Shown piece by piece: positions 52,763-60,691 of a stretch of 64,000 bases of DNA (the first letter of the stretch is position 1; every line of letters begins with the position of its first letter). The translations under genes were made by a program, and so were the position numbers. This DNA is from Streptomyces actuosus (GTDB lineage Bacteria > Actinomycetota > Actinomycetes > Streptomycetales > Streptomycetaceae): contig NZ_JAFFZS010000038.1 in the NCBI RefSeq assembly GCF_016921115.1, positions 1-64,000 on the forward strand. Direction: 5' to 3'. The notes beneath the pieces are model-generated. The model saw only the letters and a program-made list of their open reading frames with translations, did not search any database and was not told the DNA's origin.

Positions 52763-53920
52763 TCAGCAGGTGGGTACTCCGGGCAGCCACTCCGGGCCCT
52801 TGATGTAGATGTTGGTCATCCACGAACCGTCGGTGAGCCGGGACCAGGCGTCGTTGGTGTAGCCGTCGGCGGTGACCTTCTGGGCGTGGGCCTGGCAGAC
52901 CACGTTGACGGTGGTGGGCTGCGGAAAGTAGTCCACCACGGGGGCGTTCACGTCGGCCTCGGAGTGGGTGCGGACTGCGGTGCCCCAGGTCTGGAAGGCC
53001 TTGCTGCCACCGCTCGGCGGCGGGGTGGAGCTGCCGCCGCAGTCCGGGATGCCGGGCAGCGACGCTGGGCCCTTGATGTAGATGTTCGTCAGCCAGGAGC
53101 CGTTGGACAGCCGGGACCAGATGTCGTTGGTGTAGCCCTCGGCGGTGACCGTCTCGGCGTGCTTCTGGCACATGACCGACACCTGGGTGGGGCCGGGGAA
53201 GGTGTCCACGACGGACGCGTTGACGCTGGGCGAGGAGTGGGTGCGCACCCGGGTGCCCCAGGTCTCGAAGGTGGTGCCGCCGTTGGCCGGCGGGGGCGGC
53301 ACCGTGCCGGAGCCGTCGATGCGGACGGCGCCCGCGTAGTCGCCGCCGGTACGGACCGGGGCCACCCGGATGTGGGTGCCCGACTCGTAGGCCTCCACCA
53401 TCTGTCCGGCGCCGATGTAGAGGGCGACGTGGTGGATGTGGCCCCTGCCCCAGAACATCAGGTCGCCGGGGAGGAGGGGCGCCGAGCCCTGTGCGGCGGA
53501 GAACCTGGCCGCCGCGTGCGAGGTGTGGAACTGGTCGTCGGAGGTGCCGTTGAGCAGGTCGCGGCCGGTCGCCCGGGCGTAGGCGTAGCGGGTCAGGCCG
53601 GAGCAGTCGAAGCCTCTGCGCTCGTTGTCGTGGAGGCTGTCGGGGTCGGAGCCGTCGTAGTAGCCGTAGGTCGGGCCCGGGGTGGCGCCGTGGCCGCCGC
53701 CCCAGCTGTACCAGACGCCGATCTGGCCGCACGCGGCCCGGACGGCGGCCTCGGCGGTGCCCGACGCGCCCGGGGCGAGGACGCGGCAGGCGGCCTGCGT
53801 GGACGCGGGGGCGGCCGACGCGGCGTGCGCCGTCACGGGCAGAGCGGCGGAGAGGGCGAGCCCGGCGACAGCGGCCAGCGAGCGGCCGACGACGTGGCGC
53901 GTCCTGATGGTGGTGTTCAC
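52763..53920 (-). CDS. Secreted NlpC/P60 cell-wall hydrolase with two C-terminal SH3-like repeats
   Basis: A 385-residue secreted protein. The GTG at 53920 has GGAGG nine bases upstream, whereas ATG 53929 directly abuts it. After a signal peptide (residues 1 to about 34, ending TAHAA), residues 60-225 are an NlpC/P60 domain with Cys106 (RRGFDCSGLTRYAYA), His164 (HIHHVALYIGAGQMVEAYES) and the GDLMFWG motif; it should cleave peptidoglycan stem peptides. Two 75-residue repeats follow, each starting (E/Q)TWGTxVRTHS and ending TNIYIKGPxxLPGxPxC with paired Cys. They resemble the separately encoded SH3-like proteins nearby and probably bind the wall. Confidence 0.9.
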   Translation of the reverse strand: MNTTIRTRHVVGRSLAAVAGLALSAALPVTAHAASAAPASTQAACRVLAPGASGTAEAAVRAACGQIGVWYSWGGGHGATPGPTYGYYDGSDPDSLHDNERRGFDCSGLTRYAYARATGRDLLNGTSDDQFHTSHAAARFSAAQGSAPLLPGDLMFWGRGHIHHVALYIGAGQMVEAYESGTHIRVAPVRTGGDYAGAVRIDGSGTVPPPPANGGTTFETWGTRVRTHSSPSVNASVVDTFPGPTQVSVMCQKHAETVTAEGYTNDIWSRLSNGSWLTNIYIKGPASLPGIPDCGGSSTPPPSGGSKAFQTWGTAVRTHSEADVNAPVVDYFPQPTTVNVVCQAHAQKVTADGYTNDAWSRLTDGSWMTNIYIKGPEWLPGVPTC

Positions 53921-53993
53921 GGTGCACATCCTCCGTTGACGGTGTGTCATCCCGGGGACCGCAACGGGCGTGCGGCGATGTGCCCCACTTCGA

Positions 53994-54007
53994 GTGACGT
54001 ACATCAC
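53994..54007. promoter_or_regulatory. Crp-type palindrome between divergent wall-module genes
   Basis: GTGA-CGTACA-TCAC is a perfect 14-bp palindrome matching the Crp/Fnr half-site consensus (GTGA). It lies 74 bp upstream of the NlpC/P60 start and just upstream of the two-block promoter element of the SH3 gene. Streptomyces Crp controls germination and wall genes, so this is a candidate site. Confidence 0.4.
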
Positions 54008-54026
54008 ATCGACTGGGGGGCTGGGC

Positions 54027-54062
54027 GCTCATATCCGCTCCGCCCTTCCGCCGTCTCCCGGA
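54027..54062 (+). promoter_or_regulatory. Two-block promoter-like element upstream of an SH3-like gene
   Basis: GCTCATA (54027-54033), a 15-bp non-conserved spacer, then CGCCGTCTCCCGGA (54049-54062). Exactly the same blocks and spacing recur at 61116-61151, and a shorter version occurs at 60623-60653. Reading GCTCATA as the -35 and CGTC (54052-54055) as the -10 gives 18-bp spacing, as expected for an ECF-type promoter. An ECF sigma gene lies 1.5 kb away. Confidence 0.6.
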
Positions 54063-54140
54063 TGCCCCCGCCATGCACGGCGCCGTCCGGTCGCGCCCCT
54101 CCAGCGGGCGGCTCCCTGCCCGACGACCGAGGGATGCGAC

Positions 54141-54714
54141 ATGATTTCTTCCGGGCCGCCGACGACCGCCCCGACCCGCCCCCACTCCGCCCTGCGCGGC
54201 CGGTTGGCCGCCTGCGCACCCGCCGCGGCGCCGGCCGGCTTCCTGCTCGCCGCCCCCACCGCCGCCGCGACACCTGTCACCCCTTCGACCCCTTCGGCCC
54301 CTTCGGCCCCTTCGGCCCCTTCGGCCCCTTCGGCCCTGTCCGCCCCGTCCGCCCCGTCCGTCCGCCCCGTCTGCCCCGTCCGCCCCGTCTGCCCCGTCCG
54401 CCCCGTCCGCCCCGTCCGCCCCGTCCGCCCCGTCCTCCGACGAGGTGTACGTCTGGGCGACGGGTGTGAATCTGCGGCCGTGCCCGCGGGTGGCTGAGGC
54501 CTGCCGGCCCACCGCCGTGCGCCTGGGGCGCGAGTGCGTCGCCGCCTGTTGCCAGGCCCTCGGCGACCGCGTCGTCGACGGGCCCTACGAGAACGCCTAC
54601 TGGGTCGAGATCGCCGCGCACGGCCAGGTCGGCTGGATCAGCGCCGTGTATGTGCGCGGCGGCGCCGACAACCAGCCCGTTCCCGGTGTCCCGGGTCCCG
54701 CCAGTTGCGTCTGA
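54141..54714 (+). pseudogene. Secreted SH3-like protein with Ala-Pro-Ser linker, split by a 4-bp duplication
   Basis: The ATG at 54141 opens a signal-peptide-bearing frame (GRLAACAPAAAPAGFLLAAP, then TAAATP) leading into (Ser-Ala-Pro) repeats. The sequence GTCCGTCC at 54356-54363 contains an extra GTCC relative to the 9-bp repeat unit and shifts the frame. Removing it continues (Ala-Pro-Ser) repeats directly into SSDEVYVWATGVNLRPCPRV and VVDGPYENAYWVEIAAHG, GWISAVYVRGG, ending ASC at 54714. That domain matches the SH3-like proteins encoded at 60692 and 61197. As written the two halves are in different frames. The SH3 half has no start of its own with a ribosome-binding site. Confidence 0.7.
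54283..54433 (+). repeat. Low-complexity tandem repeat encoding an Ala-Pro-Ser linker
   Basis: Two repeat arrays abut: five to six copies of CCTTCGGCC followed by about fourteen copies of the 9-mer GCCCCGTCC (variants with T). They differ in codon choice but encode the same Ala-Pro-Ser tripeptide. One irregular unit (54356-54363) carries a 4-bp duplication. Such arrays are prone to slipped-strand changes. Confidence 0.85.
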
Positions 54715-54750
54715 CCCGTCCCGTCCCGTCCACCACGTCAGGAGACCGCC

Positions 54751-55449
54751 GTGCCCCGCTTTCCGTCGCTCCGTCGCTCCGTCGCCGCGTCTGCCGGCAT
54801 CGCCGTCGCCGCCTTCTCCCTCTCCGCCGCCCTGCCCGTGACGGCGCACGCCGCCCAGGCCGGCCGGTACTACCACACCTGGGCCACCGACGTGGCCGTC
54901 CGGGTCAGCGAGGTCGATCCGGACGCCTGCGGACGCCACCCGTCCGTCGCCGACTGCCCCGACGTGCGCGAACGACTGCAGCCGGGTACGCAGTTCTACG
55001 TCTACTGCCAGGGCCCCGGGCAGACCGTGGGCGGGAACCCGTACTGGCTGATGATCAACGGCAGTACGACCACGGGGTGGATGGCCAGTTACTACGTCGC
55101 CTACCCGGACGATCGACTGCCCGACGTCCCGGACTGCCCCGGCACGAGCGGCGTGAGCGGGGCCGGCGCACCGGTCGCCGCGAGGAGCGGGCGCGCGCTC
55201 GGGCCGTACAGTGTCACGGCGTACGAGACGGTCAACATCCGCAGCGCACCCAAGACTTCGTCCCGTGCCTTCGACAAGATCCGGGCCGGGGAGACGCGCA
55301 CGGACGCTCTCTGCTGGACACACGGCGAGACTGTCCGGGACCACGGCTATACCAACGACGTATGGATCGGCTTCACCGAGGGATGGGCCAGCGCGGTCTA
55401 CCTGAAGGGGAACGAGTACGCGGGGCTGCCGGCCGACGCGACGTGTTGA
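54751..55449 (+). CDS. Secreted protein with two SH3-like domains
   Basis: The 232-residue protein (GTG at 54751, AGGAGA upstream) has a signal peptide (residues 1 to about 35, ending TAHAA). A first SH3-like domain follows (residues about 38-125: YYHTWATDVAVRVSEVDPDA, CQGPGQTVGGNPYWLMINGS, GWMASYYVAYPDDRLPDVPD, C). After a linker comes a second (about 150-232: YSVTAYETVNIRSAPKTSSR, CWTHGETVRDHGYTNDVWIG, SAVYLKGNEYAGLPADATC). The VNIRSAPKTSS pattern is classic bacterial SH3. Wall or peptide binding is likely; no enzymatic domain is present. It follows the split SH3 gene by 36 bp. Confidence 0.85.
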   Translation: MPRFPSLRRSVAASAGIAVAAFSLSAALPVTAHAAQAGRYYHTWATDVAVRVSEVDPDACGRHPSVADCPDVRERLQPGTQFYVYCQGPGQTVGGNPYWLMINGSTTTGWMASYYVAYPDDRLPDVPDCPGTSGVSGAGAPVAARSGRALGPYSVTAYETVNIRSAPKTSSRAFDKIRAGETRTDALCWTHGETVRDHGYTNDVWIGFTEGWASAVYLKGNEYAGLPADATC

Positions 55450-55465
55450 GACGGCGTACGGAGCA

Positions 55466-55494
55466 GGGGGGCGGGGCCGAGTGCCCCGCCCCCC
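55466..55494. terminator. Bidirectional terminator between the SH3 and ECF sigma genes
   Basis: GGGGGGCGGGGC (55466-55477) and its exact complement (55483-55494) form a 12-bp stem with a 5-nt loop. Outer bases pair further with a short bulge. It lies in the 55-bp gap between convergent genes. Confidence 0.8.
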
Positions 55495-55504
55495 GTTCCT
55501 GCTC

Positions 55505-56059
55505 CTACGCCCGGTCGCGGGGCCGGGTGTCGGCCAGCGCGGCCCGCATCTTGGCCAGGCCGCGCATCCGGTTGCGCTGCACGGTCCCCCGGTGTGCGCC
55601 CAACCGCTCCCCCGCCGCGTCGTGGCTGAGCCCCTCCAGGTCCACCAGGATCACCGCGGCGGCCTCCTTCGGCGACAGCAGGGCGAGCAGTGCCAGCGCC
55701 GCGCAACGGGCCTCGCAGCGCTCGACTCCGCCGTCCCAGCCGGGTTCGGGCAGCCGGTCGGTGGCCGACTCCCGGCGGGACGGCCGCTGCCATGAGTCCC
55801 GCAGCAGGTTGAGCGCGGTCGCCGAGACGTAGGCGTACGGATGCTGCTGGGAGGCGAGGGTGCGTCCCCTGGCCCGGCGGGAGAGCCGCACATAGGTGTC
55901 CTGGAGCAGGTCGTCCGCGTCGTGCGGATTTCCGGTCAGGGTCAGCAAGCGCCGGCGCAGCCGGGGCATGACCTCGGTGAAGACGGCATCGAACTCGTCC
56001 GAGTTCATGCCGTCGAGCGGTCGGTCGACGACGGTGTCGCAGGGCTCGGTGATGCTCAT
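55505..56059 (-). CDS. ECF-type RNA polymerase sigma factor
   Basis: The 184-residue protein has sigma region 2 at residues about 20-90 (FDAVFTEVMPRLRRRLLTLT, NPHDADDLLQDTYVRLSRRA, HPYAYVSATALNLLRDSWQR). Region 4 is at about 115-175 (ALLALLSPKEAAAVILVDLE, GLSHDAAGERLGAHRGTVQR). No anti-sigma gene adjoins it. It sits centrally in the SH3/lectin module, three of whose members share a promoter-like two-block element, so it may transcribe them. The SigE-like ECF subfamily of Streptomyces fits the size. Confidence 0.88.
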   Translation of the reverse strand: MSITEPCDTVVDRPLDGMNSDEFDAVFTEVMPRLRRRLLTLTGNPHDADDLLQDTYVRLSRRARGRTLASQQHPYAYVSATALNLLRDSWQRPSRRESATDRLPEPGWDGGVERCEARCAALALLALLSPKEAAAVILVDLEGLSHDAAGERLGAHRGTVQRNRMRGLAKMRAALADTRPRDRA

Positions 56060-56240
56060 CGGAGTTCCCCCATGTGCCCGCGGTGCCGCTGGTCGGGTGG
56101 ACGCGGGCTGGTGCTGTGTCCGGCTGGGGCCCGGGTGCGCCGGCCGGTCGTGACGACGTACTCGGTACGGGCGGAGCCGTAACGGAACGGTGCGAGAGAG
56201 ACCGATCCGGTGTGGTGAGGATCGGTGTGGGTGGCTCGGG

Positions 56241-56924
56241 TCAGGCCGGTGGGGCGGAGTTCTCCGTCCCGTCCGGCAGTTCCACGGGGCCGTAGCGGGC
56301 GGCCCGCTGCCCGGACAGCAGGGCCCAGTACCGGTCCCCGTAGGACCAGTGCCACCACTCCGTGGGGTAGTTGACGAATCCGGCGGACGTCAGCGCCCTC
56401 CGCATGACCTCACGGTGGGCACGGGCGGTGGCGTCGATGTTCGGCGCGTTCGTGCGGCACGCGTTGTCGCTCTCCTCCGGGGTGGCGTTGACCTCGGTTC
56501 CCAGGGGCAGTTCGGTGCCGTCCTCGGCGCACAGGGTCAGGTCGATCGCGCCGCCGCTGACGTGCGGGGCGACCTCGGGCGGCGAGATGTAGGCGCTGGC
56601 CAGTTCGCGGATCCGGGCCAGGGAGGCCTCGGGGTGCGCGGCCCGCAGGGCCGCCGAGTACGCCTCGAAGTGCTCGCGTTGGAGCCCGGGCGGCCGGTAG
56701 GCCTCGACCACCAGGAACCGCGTCCCCGAGGGGAGCGCACGCTGTGCCCGGAGAAGCCTGTCGAGGACGCCGGACCGGGTCCGGGCATAGGCGCCGAAGC
56801 CGTCGGCCTTACGGCCGTCGAGCAGCAGCTGAGGTGTGTCCCGGATGTCGACGAGCGGTTCGGCGCAGTCGTCCAGCGGGACGGCCGCCACGCGCGGGTC
56901 GGAGAGAACGATGATGTCGGTCAC
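56241..56924 (-). CDS. VanX-like D-alanyl-D-alanine dipeptidase (peptidase M15D)
   Basis: The 227-residue zinc peptidase has the VanX motifs: substrate Arg77 in FLVVEAYRPPGLQREHFEAY, zinc ligands His121 and Asp128 in APHVSGGAIDLTLCAEDG, and Glu189 and His192 in NYPTEWWHWSYGDRYWALLS. It should hydrolyse D-Ala-D-Ala or related dipeptides, either for wall recycling or (as VanX) glycopeptide tolerance. No signal peptide is present, so it acts in the cytoplasm. GTG 56924 is chosen because the 11-bp SARP repeats end 20 bp upstream and leave no room for the longer start. It follows the SARP gene on the same strand. Confidence 0.88.
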   Translation of the reverse strand: MTDIIVLSDPRVAAVPLDDCAEPLVDIRDTPQLLLDGRKADGFGAYARTRSGVLDRLLRAQRALPSGTRFLVVEAYRPPGLQREHFEAYSAALRAAHPEASLARIRELASAYISPPEVAPHVSGGAIDLTLCAEDGTELPLGTEVNATPEESDNACRTNAPNIDATARAHREVMRRALTSAGFVNYPTEWWHWSYGDRYWALLSGQRAARYGPVELPDGTENSAPPA

Positions 56925-56944
56925 GTACCGATGGTTCCTGGCGC

Positions 56945-56973
56945 CTCTGCAAAACCTCTGCAGATGCTCTGCA
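56945..56973 (-). promoter_or_regulatory. SARP-type direct repeats upstream of the VanX-like gene
   Basis: Three perfect copies of the heptamer CTCTGCA (TGCAGAG on the gene strand) lie at 56945-56951, 56956-56962 and 56967-56973. Four-base spacers give an exact 11-bp period, the known arrangement of SARP-bound heptamers. The SARP gene is immediately upstream. Eight bases beyond the last repeat, AACCAT could be the -10 box, which would put transcription start at the GTG codon (leaderless). Confidence 0.8.
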
Positions 56974-57071
56974 AGCGCCCAGCCGATCCCCGGCGGGGCT
57001 CGGCGTCGGGGATCGGCCAGGTTCGGCACGGTCGGACAGAGTTTCGCGCGGAGTTCCCTGCCCGGCGCCGT

Positions 57072-60000
57072 TCAGCCGTGTTCCTCCCACGCCTCCCTGC
57101 TGCCGAGGGCCCGGAAGGCCGCGTGTGCGTGGCGGCGGGCCTCCTCGGCAGCCGGGTGGTCGGCGTGCGCCGCGTGCACCTCGGCCAGGTCACGCAGGGT
57201 GCGGGCGCGCCAGAGCGGCAGGGCGAGCCGTTCCCACAGGGCGATCGCCTCCCGCAGCGGGGATTCCGCGCCGTCCGGGTCTCCCCCCGCGAGATGCCAC
57301 TCGCCCCGGGTGCGCAGGACGAGAGCTTCGCCGAAGCGGTCCTGCCGTTCCCGGGCCACCTCCAGGCAGCGGACGAGCCGCTCGTCCGCCCGATCCAGCA
57401 GCCCCTGCCTCAACTCGACCTTTGCCAGGGCCTGCTCGGTGTACATGAGACCGAAGGAGTCGCCGAGAGAGGTGAAGACGCGCAGCGCCTCGGCGAGCAG
57501 TTCCGTGGCGTCGGACAGCGCGCCGCAGGCCCGGTCGCACAGGGCGATCGAGCGCAGGGTGAGGGCCTCGCCCTGCTGGTCGCCGACCCGCCGGAACAGT
57601 TCCAGGGACCGGGTCAGCGCCTCCCGGGCCTGGTCGCCGCGCCCCTGCTCGCGGTGGACGTAGCCGATCCCGTACAGGGTGCGGGCCAGGCCCGCGTCGT
57701 CGCGGAGCGTGCGGTACCGCTCCAGGGCGGCGGTGAGCGCTTCGGACGCCTCGCCGAACCGGGCCTGCTCGCGGCGGATGGTGCCGATGCCGACCAGGGC
57801 AGTGGCGCCGCCTCGCAGCGCGTCACGCGCGGCGTGGCCCGGCGGCCCCTCGGCGCCCCTCGGTGGCTCACCGGCATCGCCCGTGGTCGGCATCTGCTCG
57901 TCGAACAGCCGTCGCGCGCGCTCCATGCAGGCGTACGCCTCCTCGAACCTGTCCTGCTCGTAGCGGAGCTGGCCGAGGCCGACGAGGAGCCACGCCTCAC
58001 CCCCGCCGTCCCCCTCGCGGCGCACCGCGTCCAGGGCGACGGTGTGGGTCTGCGCCCAGACGTCGAACTGGTTGTACAGGGCAGCGGAACTGGCTATCAG
58101 AGCACCCGCCAGTTCGCGGGCGGCTCGGGTCATGCCCTGGGTGGCACAGTGGTGGACGGCCGAGACCAGGCAGTTCTGTTCGGCGGCGAACCAGGCGGTG
58201 GGCCGGGTCAGCAGTCTCTCCTGGACCTCGGGGTCGAGTGGGCACTCCAGGTCGGGCTGCGGCATCAGCCAGGAGACCCCGCCGGGTCCCCGGGCGGCAG
58301 CGCGGTCGGAGAGGGTCAGCCAGCAGGCAACCAACCGCTTCACCGCGTCCTCGCGTTCGGCGGGGCTCTCCTCGGCCAGGCAGTGCTCGCGGGCGTGTTC
58401 CCTGACGAGGTCGTGGATCCGGTACCGGTTCTCGCCGGTGCCGTCGGTGCCGAGCACCTCGATGAGGTGGCAGTCGACGAGCCGTTCGACGGCCTCCTCA
58501 GCCTCCTCGGTGCCGATGTCGAGCAGTGGCGCGGCGATCCAGGCGGCGAAGTCGGGCAGGTCCATCAGCGCGAGGCGGCGCAGCGCCCGGCGTTCGGGCG
58601 GGTCCAGTTCGGCGTATCCCAGTTCGAGGCTGGTGCGCACCTCCAGGTCGCCGACCCGGAGTTCGTTGAGGCGGCGGCGTTCGTCGCGCAGCCGTCCGGC
58701 GAGCTGCCCGGGGCCCCAGTGCGGTCGCGCGGCGAGCCGGGCGCCCGCGATCCGCAGGGCGAGCGGGAGCTGGCCGCACAGGGCGACGATCTCGGCGAGG
58801 TCGTTCGGTCCGTCGGGGTGCGTGGTGGTGCGGCCCGCGACCGTGGTCAGCAGGTGCAGTGCCTCGCCGGGGTCGGGCACCGACAGGTCGAGGCGGACCG
58901 CGCCCTCCAGCGCGGTCAGCCGCCGCCGGCTGGTGATCAGCACGGCCGAGCCGGGTCCGGGCGGTAGCAGGGGCCGCACCCGGGCCTCGCTGGGAGCACT
59001 GTCCAGGATCAACAGGATGCGGCGGTCCGCGAGGTGGGTCCGGTAGAGGCCGATCACGTCGTCGGTTCCGGAGACGGGCTCGGGGTCGACGCCGAGCGCC
59101 CGCAACAGCCGGGCAAGGGCGTCGGCGGTGGTCAGCGGGGTGGTGTCGGAGGTGCGCAGGTCGAGGAAGAGGCAGCCGTCGGGGAAGAGATGCGCCGCAC
59201 GGTGGGCGGCGTGGACGGCGAGCGCGGTCTTGCCCATGCCGGGGCGGCCGGAGATCACCGCGATGAGCGGGGCGGTCCGGGCGCCGTCGCGAGCCTGGTC
59301 GAGGAGTGCGGTGGTCCAAGCGACCTGGCGAGTCCGGCCGACGAAGTCGGCGACATCCGGCGGGAGATGGGAGGGCGGCCGGACCGTCCGGCCGGCAGTC
59401 GTGGACGCGCCGGGGTCGGCCGGGGCCGCCGGGGGCGCGGGCTGCGGGATGCCCGTACCGACGGGCGCGGGCACCTGCCGGTCGGAAGGCGCGCGGCCGG
59501 GTACGGGATCGGGCGCGCCGGACGTGGAAGCCGTGGGCCCCCCGGGCACGAGGGTTTCGGCCGCCCTGGGTGTGGAGGCTGCGGCCGCCCCGGGAGGGGC
59601 CGCGAGCTCGGGGTCGTTGCGCAGCACGGCAAGATGGAGTGCGCGCAGCTCGGGTCCGGGGTCGAGGCCGAGGTCGGCGCGGAGTATGTCGCGGCCCTCC
59701 TGGAAGACCCGCAGCGCGTCGGGGGCCCGGCCGGCCCGGAACAGGGCGGTCATCAGCTGGGCGCGCGGCCGTTCGCGCAGCGGATGGGCGGCGACGTGGG
59801 AGAGAAGCGGGGCGACGACCTCGCCGTCCTGGCCCATTTTCAGCCGCAGGGCGTAGAGGTGCTCCTGCGCGACGAGCCGCAGTTCCTTCAGCCGGGCCGC
59901 CTCGATCCGGGCGAAGGACTGGGTGACGCCTTCCAGGGCGTCCTGCCCGCGCCACAGGGAGAGGGCATCGGTGAGCAGGTCGAGCGCCTCGGTGTCGCGT

Positions 60001-60356
60001 CCCGCGTCCGCGGCGCGCCGTCCGGCCGACAGCAGCCGCTCGAAGCGGCGGGCGTCGACCCGGTCCGGGGGGAGGTCGGCGAGGTAGCCGGGGGCCCGGG
60101 TGCGGATCATGGAGGCGGCGCCGGCCGGCGACAGGGCGCGGCGGGCGGCGGCTACGTGCGAGGCGACCAGGGCGCCCGCGGTCGCGGGGGCGCGGTCCTC
60201 CCAGACGAGGTCCACCAGCCGTGCGGTGGACAGGACTTCACCCAGGTGCACGACGAGCGCGGACAGCAGCGCCACGGGTCTCGAGCCGCCCAGGGGCAGA
60301 CTTCCGGTCGCGTCGTCCCTCACCTCGACCGGCCCCAGCAGCCGCACTTCGATCAT
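57072..60356 (-). CDS. AfsR-like SARP regulator with NB-ARC ATPase and TPR repeats
   Basis: A 1,094-residue regulator. Residues 1-95 are an OmpR-like winged helix (EVRLLGPVEVRDDATG, IRTRAPGYLADLPPDRVDAR) and 100-245 a BTAD domain (LEGVTQSFARIEAARLKELR, LMTALFRAGRAPDALRVFQE). A Pro/Ala linker precedes an NB-ARC-type ATPase with P-loop SGRPGMGKTALA (about 369-380), LLILDSAPSEARVRPLL, and LITSRRR. The C-terminal third is TPR repeats (RDDAGLARTLYGIGYVHREQ, GDQQGEALTLRSIALCDRAC). AfsR binds direct heptamer repeats and integrates phosphorylation and ATP signals. No biosynthetic cluster lies beside it; the adjacent SARP repeats upstream of the VanX-like gene suggest a wall-related target. Confidence 0.92.
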   Translation of the reverse strand: MIEVRLLGPVEVRDDATGSLPLGGSRPVALLSALVVHLGEVLSTARLVDLVWEDRAPATAGALVASHVAAARRALSPAGAASMIRTRAPGYLADLPPDRVDARRFERLLSAGRRAADAGRDTEALDLLTDALSLWRGQDALEGVTQSFARIEAARLKELRLVAQEHLYALRLKMGQDGEVVAPLLSHVAAHPLRERPRAQLMTALFRAGRAPDALRVFQEGRDILRADLGLDPGPELRALHLAVLRNDPELAAPPGAAAASTPRAAETLVPGGPTASTSGAPDPVPGRAPSDRQVPAPVGTGIPQPAPPAAPADPGASTTAGRTVRPPSHLPPDVADFVGRTRQVAWTTALLDQARDGARTAPLIAVISGRPGMGKTALAVHAAHRAAHLFPDGCLFLDLRTSDTTPLTTADALARLLRALGVDPEPVSGTDDVIGLYRTHLADRRILLILDSAPSEARVRPLLPPGPGSAVLITSRRRLTALEGAVRLDLSVPDPGEALHLLTTVAGRTTTHPDGPNDLAEIVALCGQLPLALRIAGARLAARPHWGPGQLAGRLRDERRRLNELRVGDLEVRTSLELGYAELDPPERRALRRLALMDLPDFAAWIAAPLLDIGTEEAEEAVERLVDCHLIEVLGTDGTGENRYRIHDLVREHAREHCLAEESPAEREDAVKRLVACWLTLSDRAAARGPGGVSWLMPQPDLECPLDPEVQERLLTRPTAWFAAEQNCLVSAVHHCATQGMTRAARELAGALIASSAALYNQFDVWAQTHTVALDAVRREGDGGGEAWLLVGLGQLRYEQDRFEEAYACMERARRLFDEQMPTTGDAGEPPRGAEGPPGHAARDALRGGATALVGIGTIRREQARFGEASEALTAALERYRTLRDDAGLARTLYGIGYVHREQGRGDQAREALTRSLELFRRVGDQQGEALTLRSIALCDRACGALSDATELLAEALRVFTSLGDSFGLMYTEQALAKVELRQGLLDRADERLVRCLEVARERQDRFGEALVLRTRGEWHLAGGDPDGAESPLREAIALWERLALPLWRARTLRDLAEVHAAHADHPAAEEARRHAHAAFRALGSREAWEEHG

Positions 60357-60598
60357 CGTTCCCCGGCAAGCGTCGATCCGCGCATAAGGCCTGACAACGA
60401 TATCCGCAGGCCGGGGGTGGGCGTCACCGATCGCCGGGCCGCTGTCCGGTTTCGAGCGGTCCGGTGGCTCGGGTCCCGGCCACGGCACGGGCGGGAGCGC
60501 TCCCGTCCTGCTCTCGACGTGAGCGGGTATTGGCCGGTTCCGACGGCGCCCCGGCCGGGGCGCGGTGCGGACATCTGGGGGACGCGCCGGACACCCCC

Positions 60599-60652
60599 CT
60601 CGTATGACCGCGTACGAGGGGTGCTCATACGAGAGGGAGGTGCGCCCCCGTC
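60599..60652 (+). promoter_or_regulatory. Promoter-like element with inverted TCATACGAG repeats upstream of an SH3-like gene
   Basis: CTCGTATGA (60599-60607) and TCATACGAG (60625-60633) are a perfect 9-bp inverted repeat with a 17-bp spacer. The right arm is part of GCTCATA (60623-60629), followed after 19 bp by CGTC (60649-60652). TCATACGAGGGG also occurs at 61118-61129 upstream of the next SH3 gene. The arrangement suggests a shared regulator or sigma factor. Confidence 0.6.
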
Positions 60653-60691
60653 AGCCCTGTGACGAGGAGTCACCGAGTGAGGAGTCCGATC

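Noticed and set aside
54283..54433. The 9-bp repeat array considered as a CRISPR or origin iteron
   Set aside because: Units are contiguous without spacers and encode a simple Ala-Pro-Ser linker in the frame of a secreted protein.
52436..54469. A 677-codon plus-strand frame opposite the NlpC/P60 gene
   Set aside because: Antisense shadow ending in the Pro/Arg reading of the repeat tract.
54277..55344. A 355-codon minus-strand frame with a Gly-Arg repeat tail
   Set aside because: It is the reverse reading of the SH3 genes and the Ala-Pro-Ser repeat.
56190..58967. A 925-codon plus-strand frame opposite the dipeptidase and SARP genes
   Set aside because: Low-complexity Gly/Val/Arg composition antisense to well-supported genes; no motif.
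57072..60356. SARP gene as evidence of a secondary-metabolite cluster in the window
   Set aside because: No PKS, NRPS, terpene, lanthipeptide or other biosynthetic core gene is present nearby.
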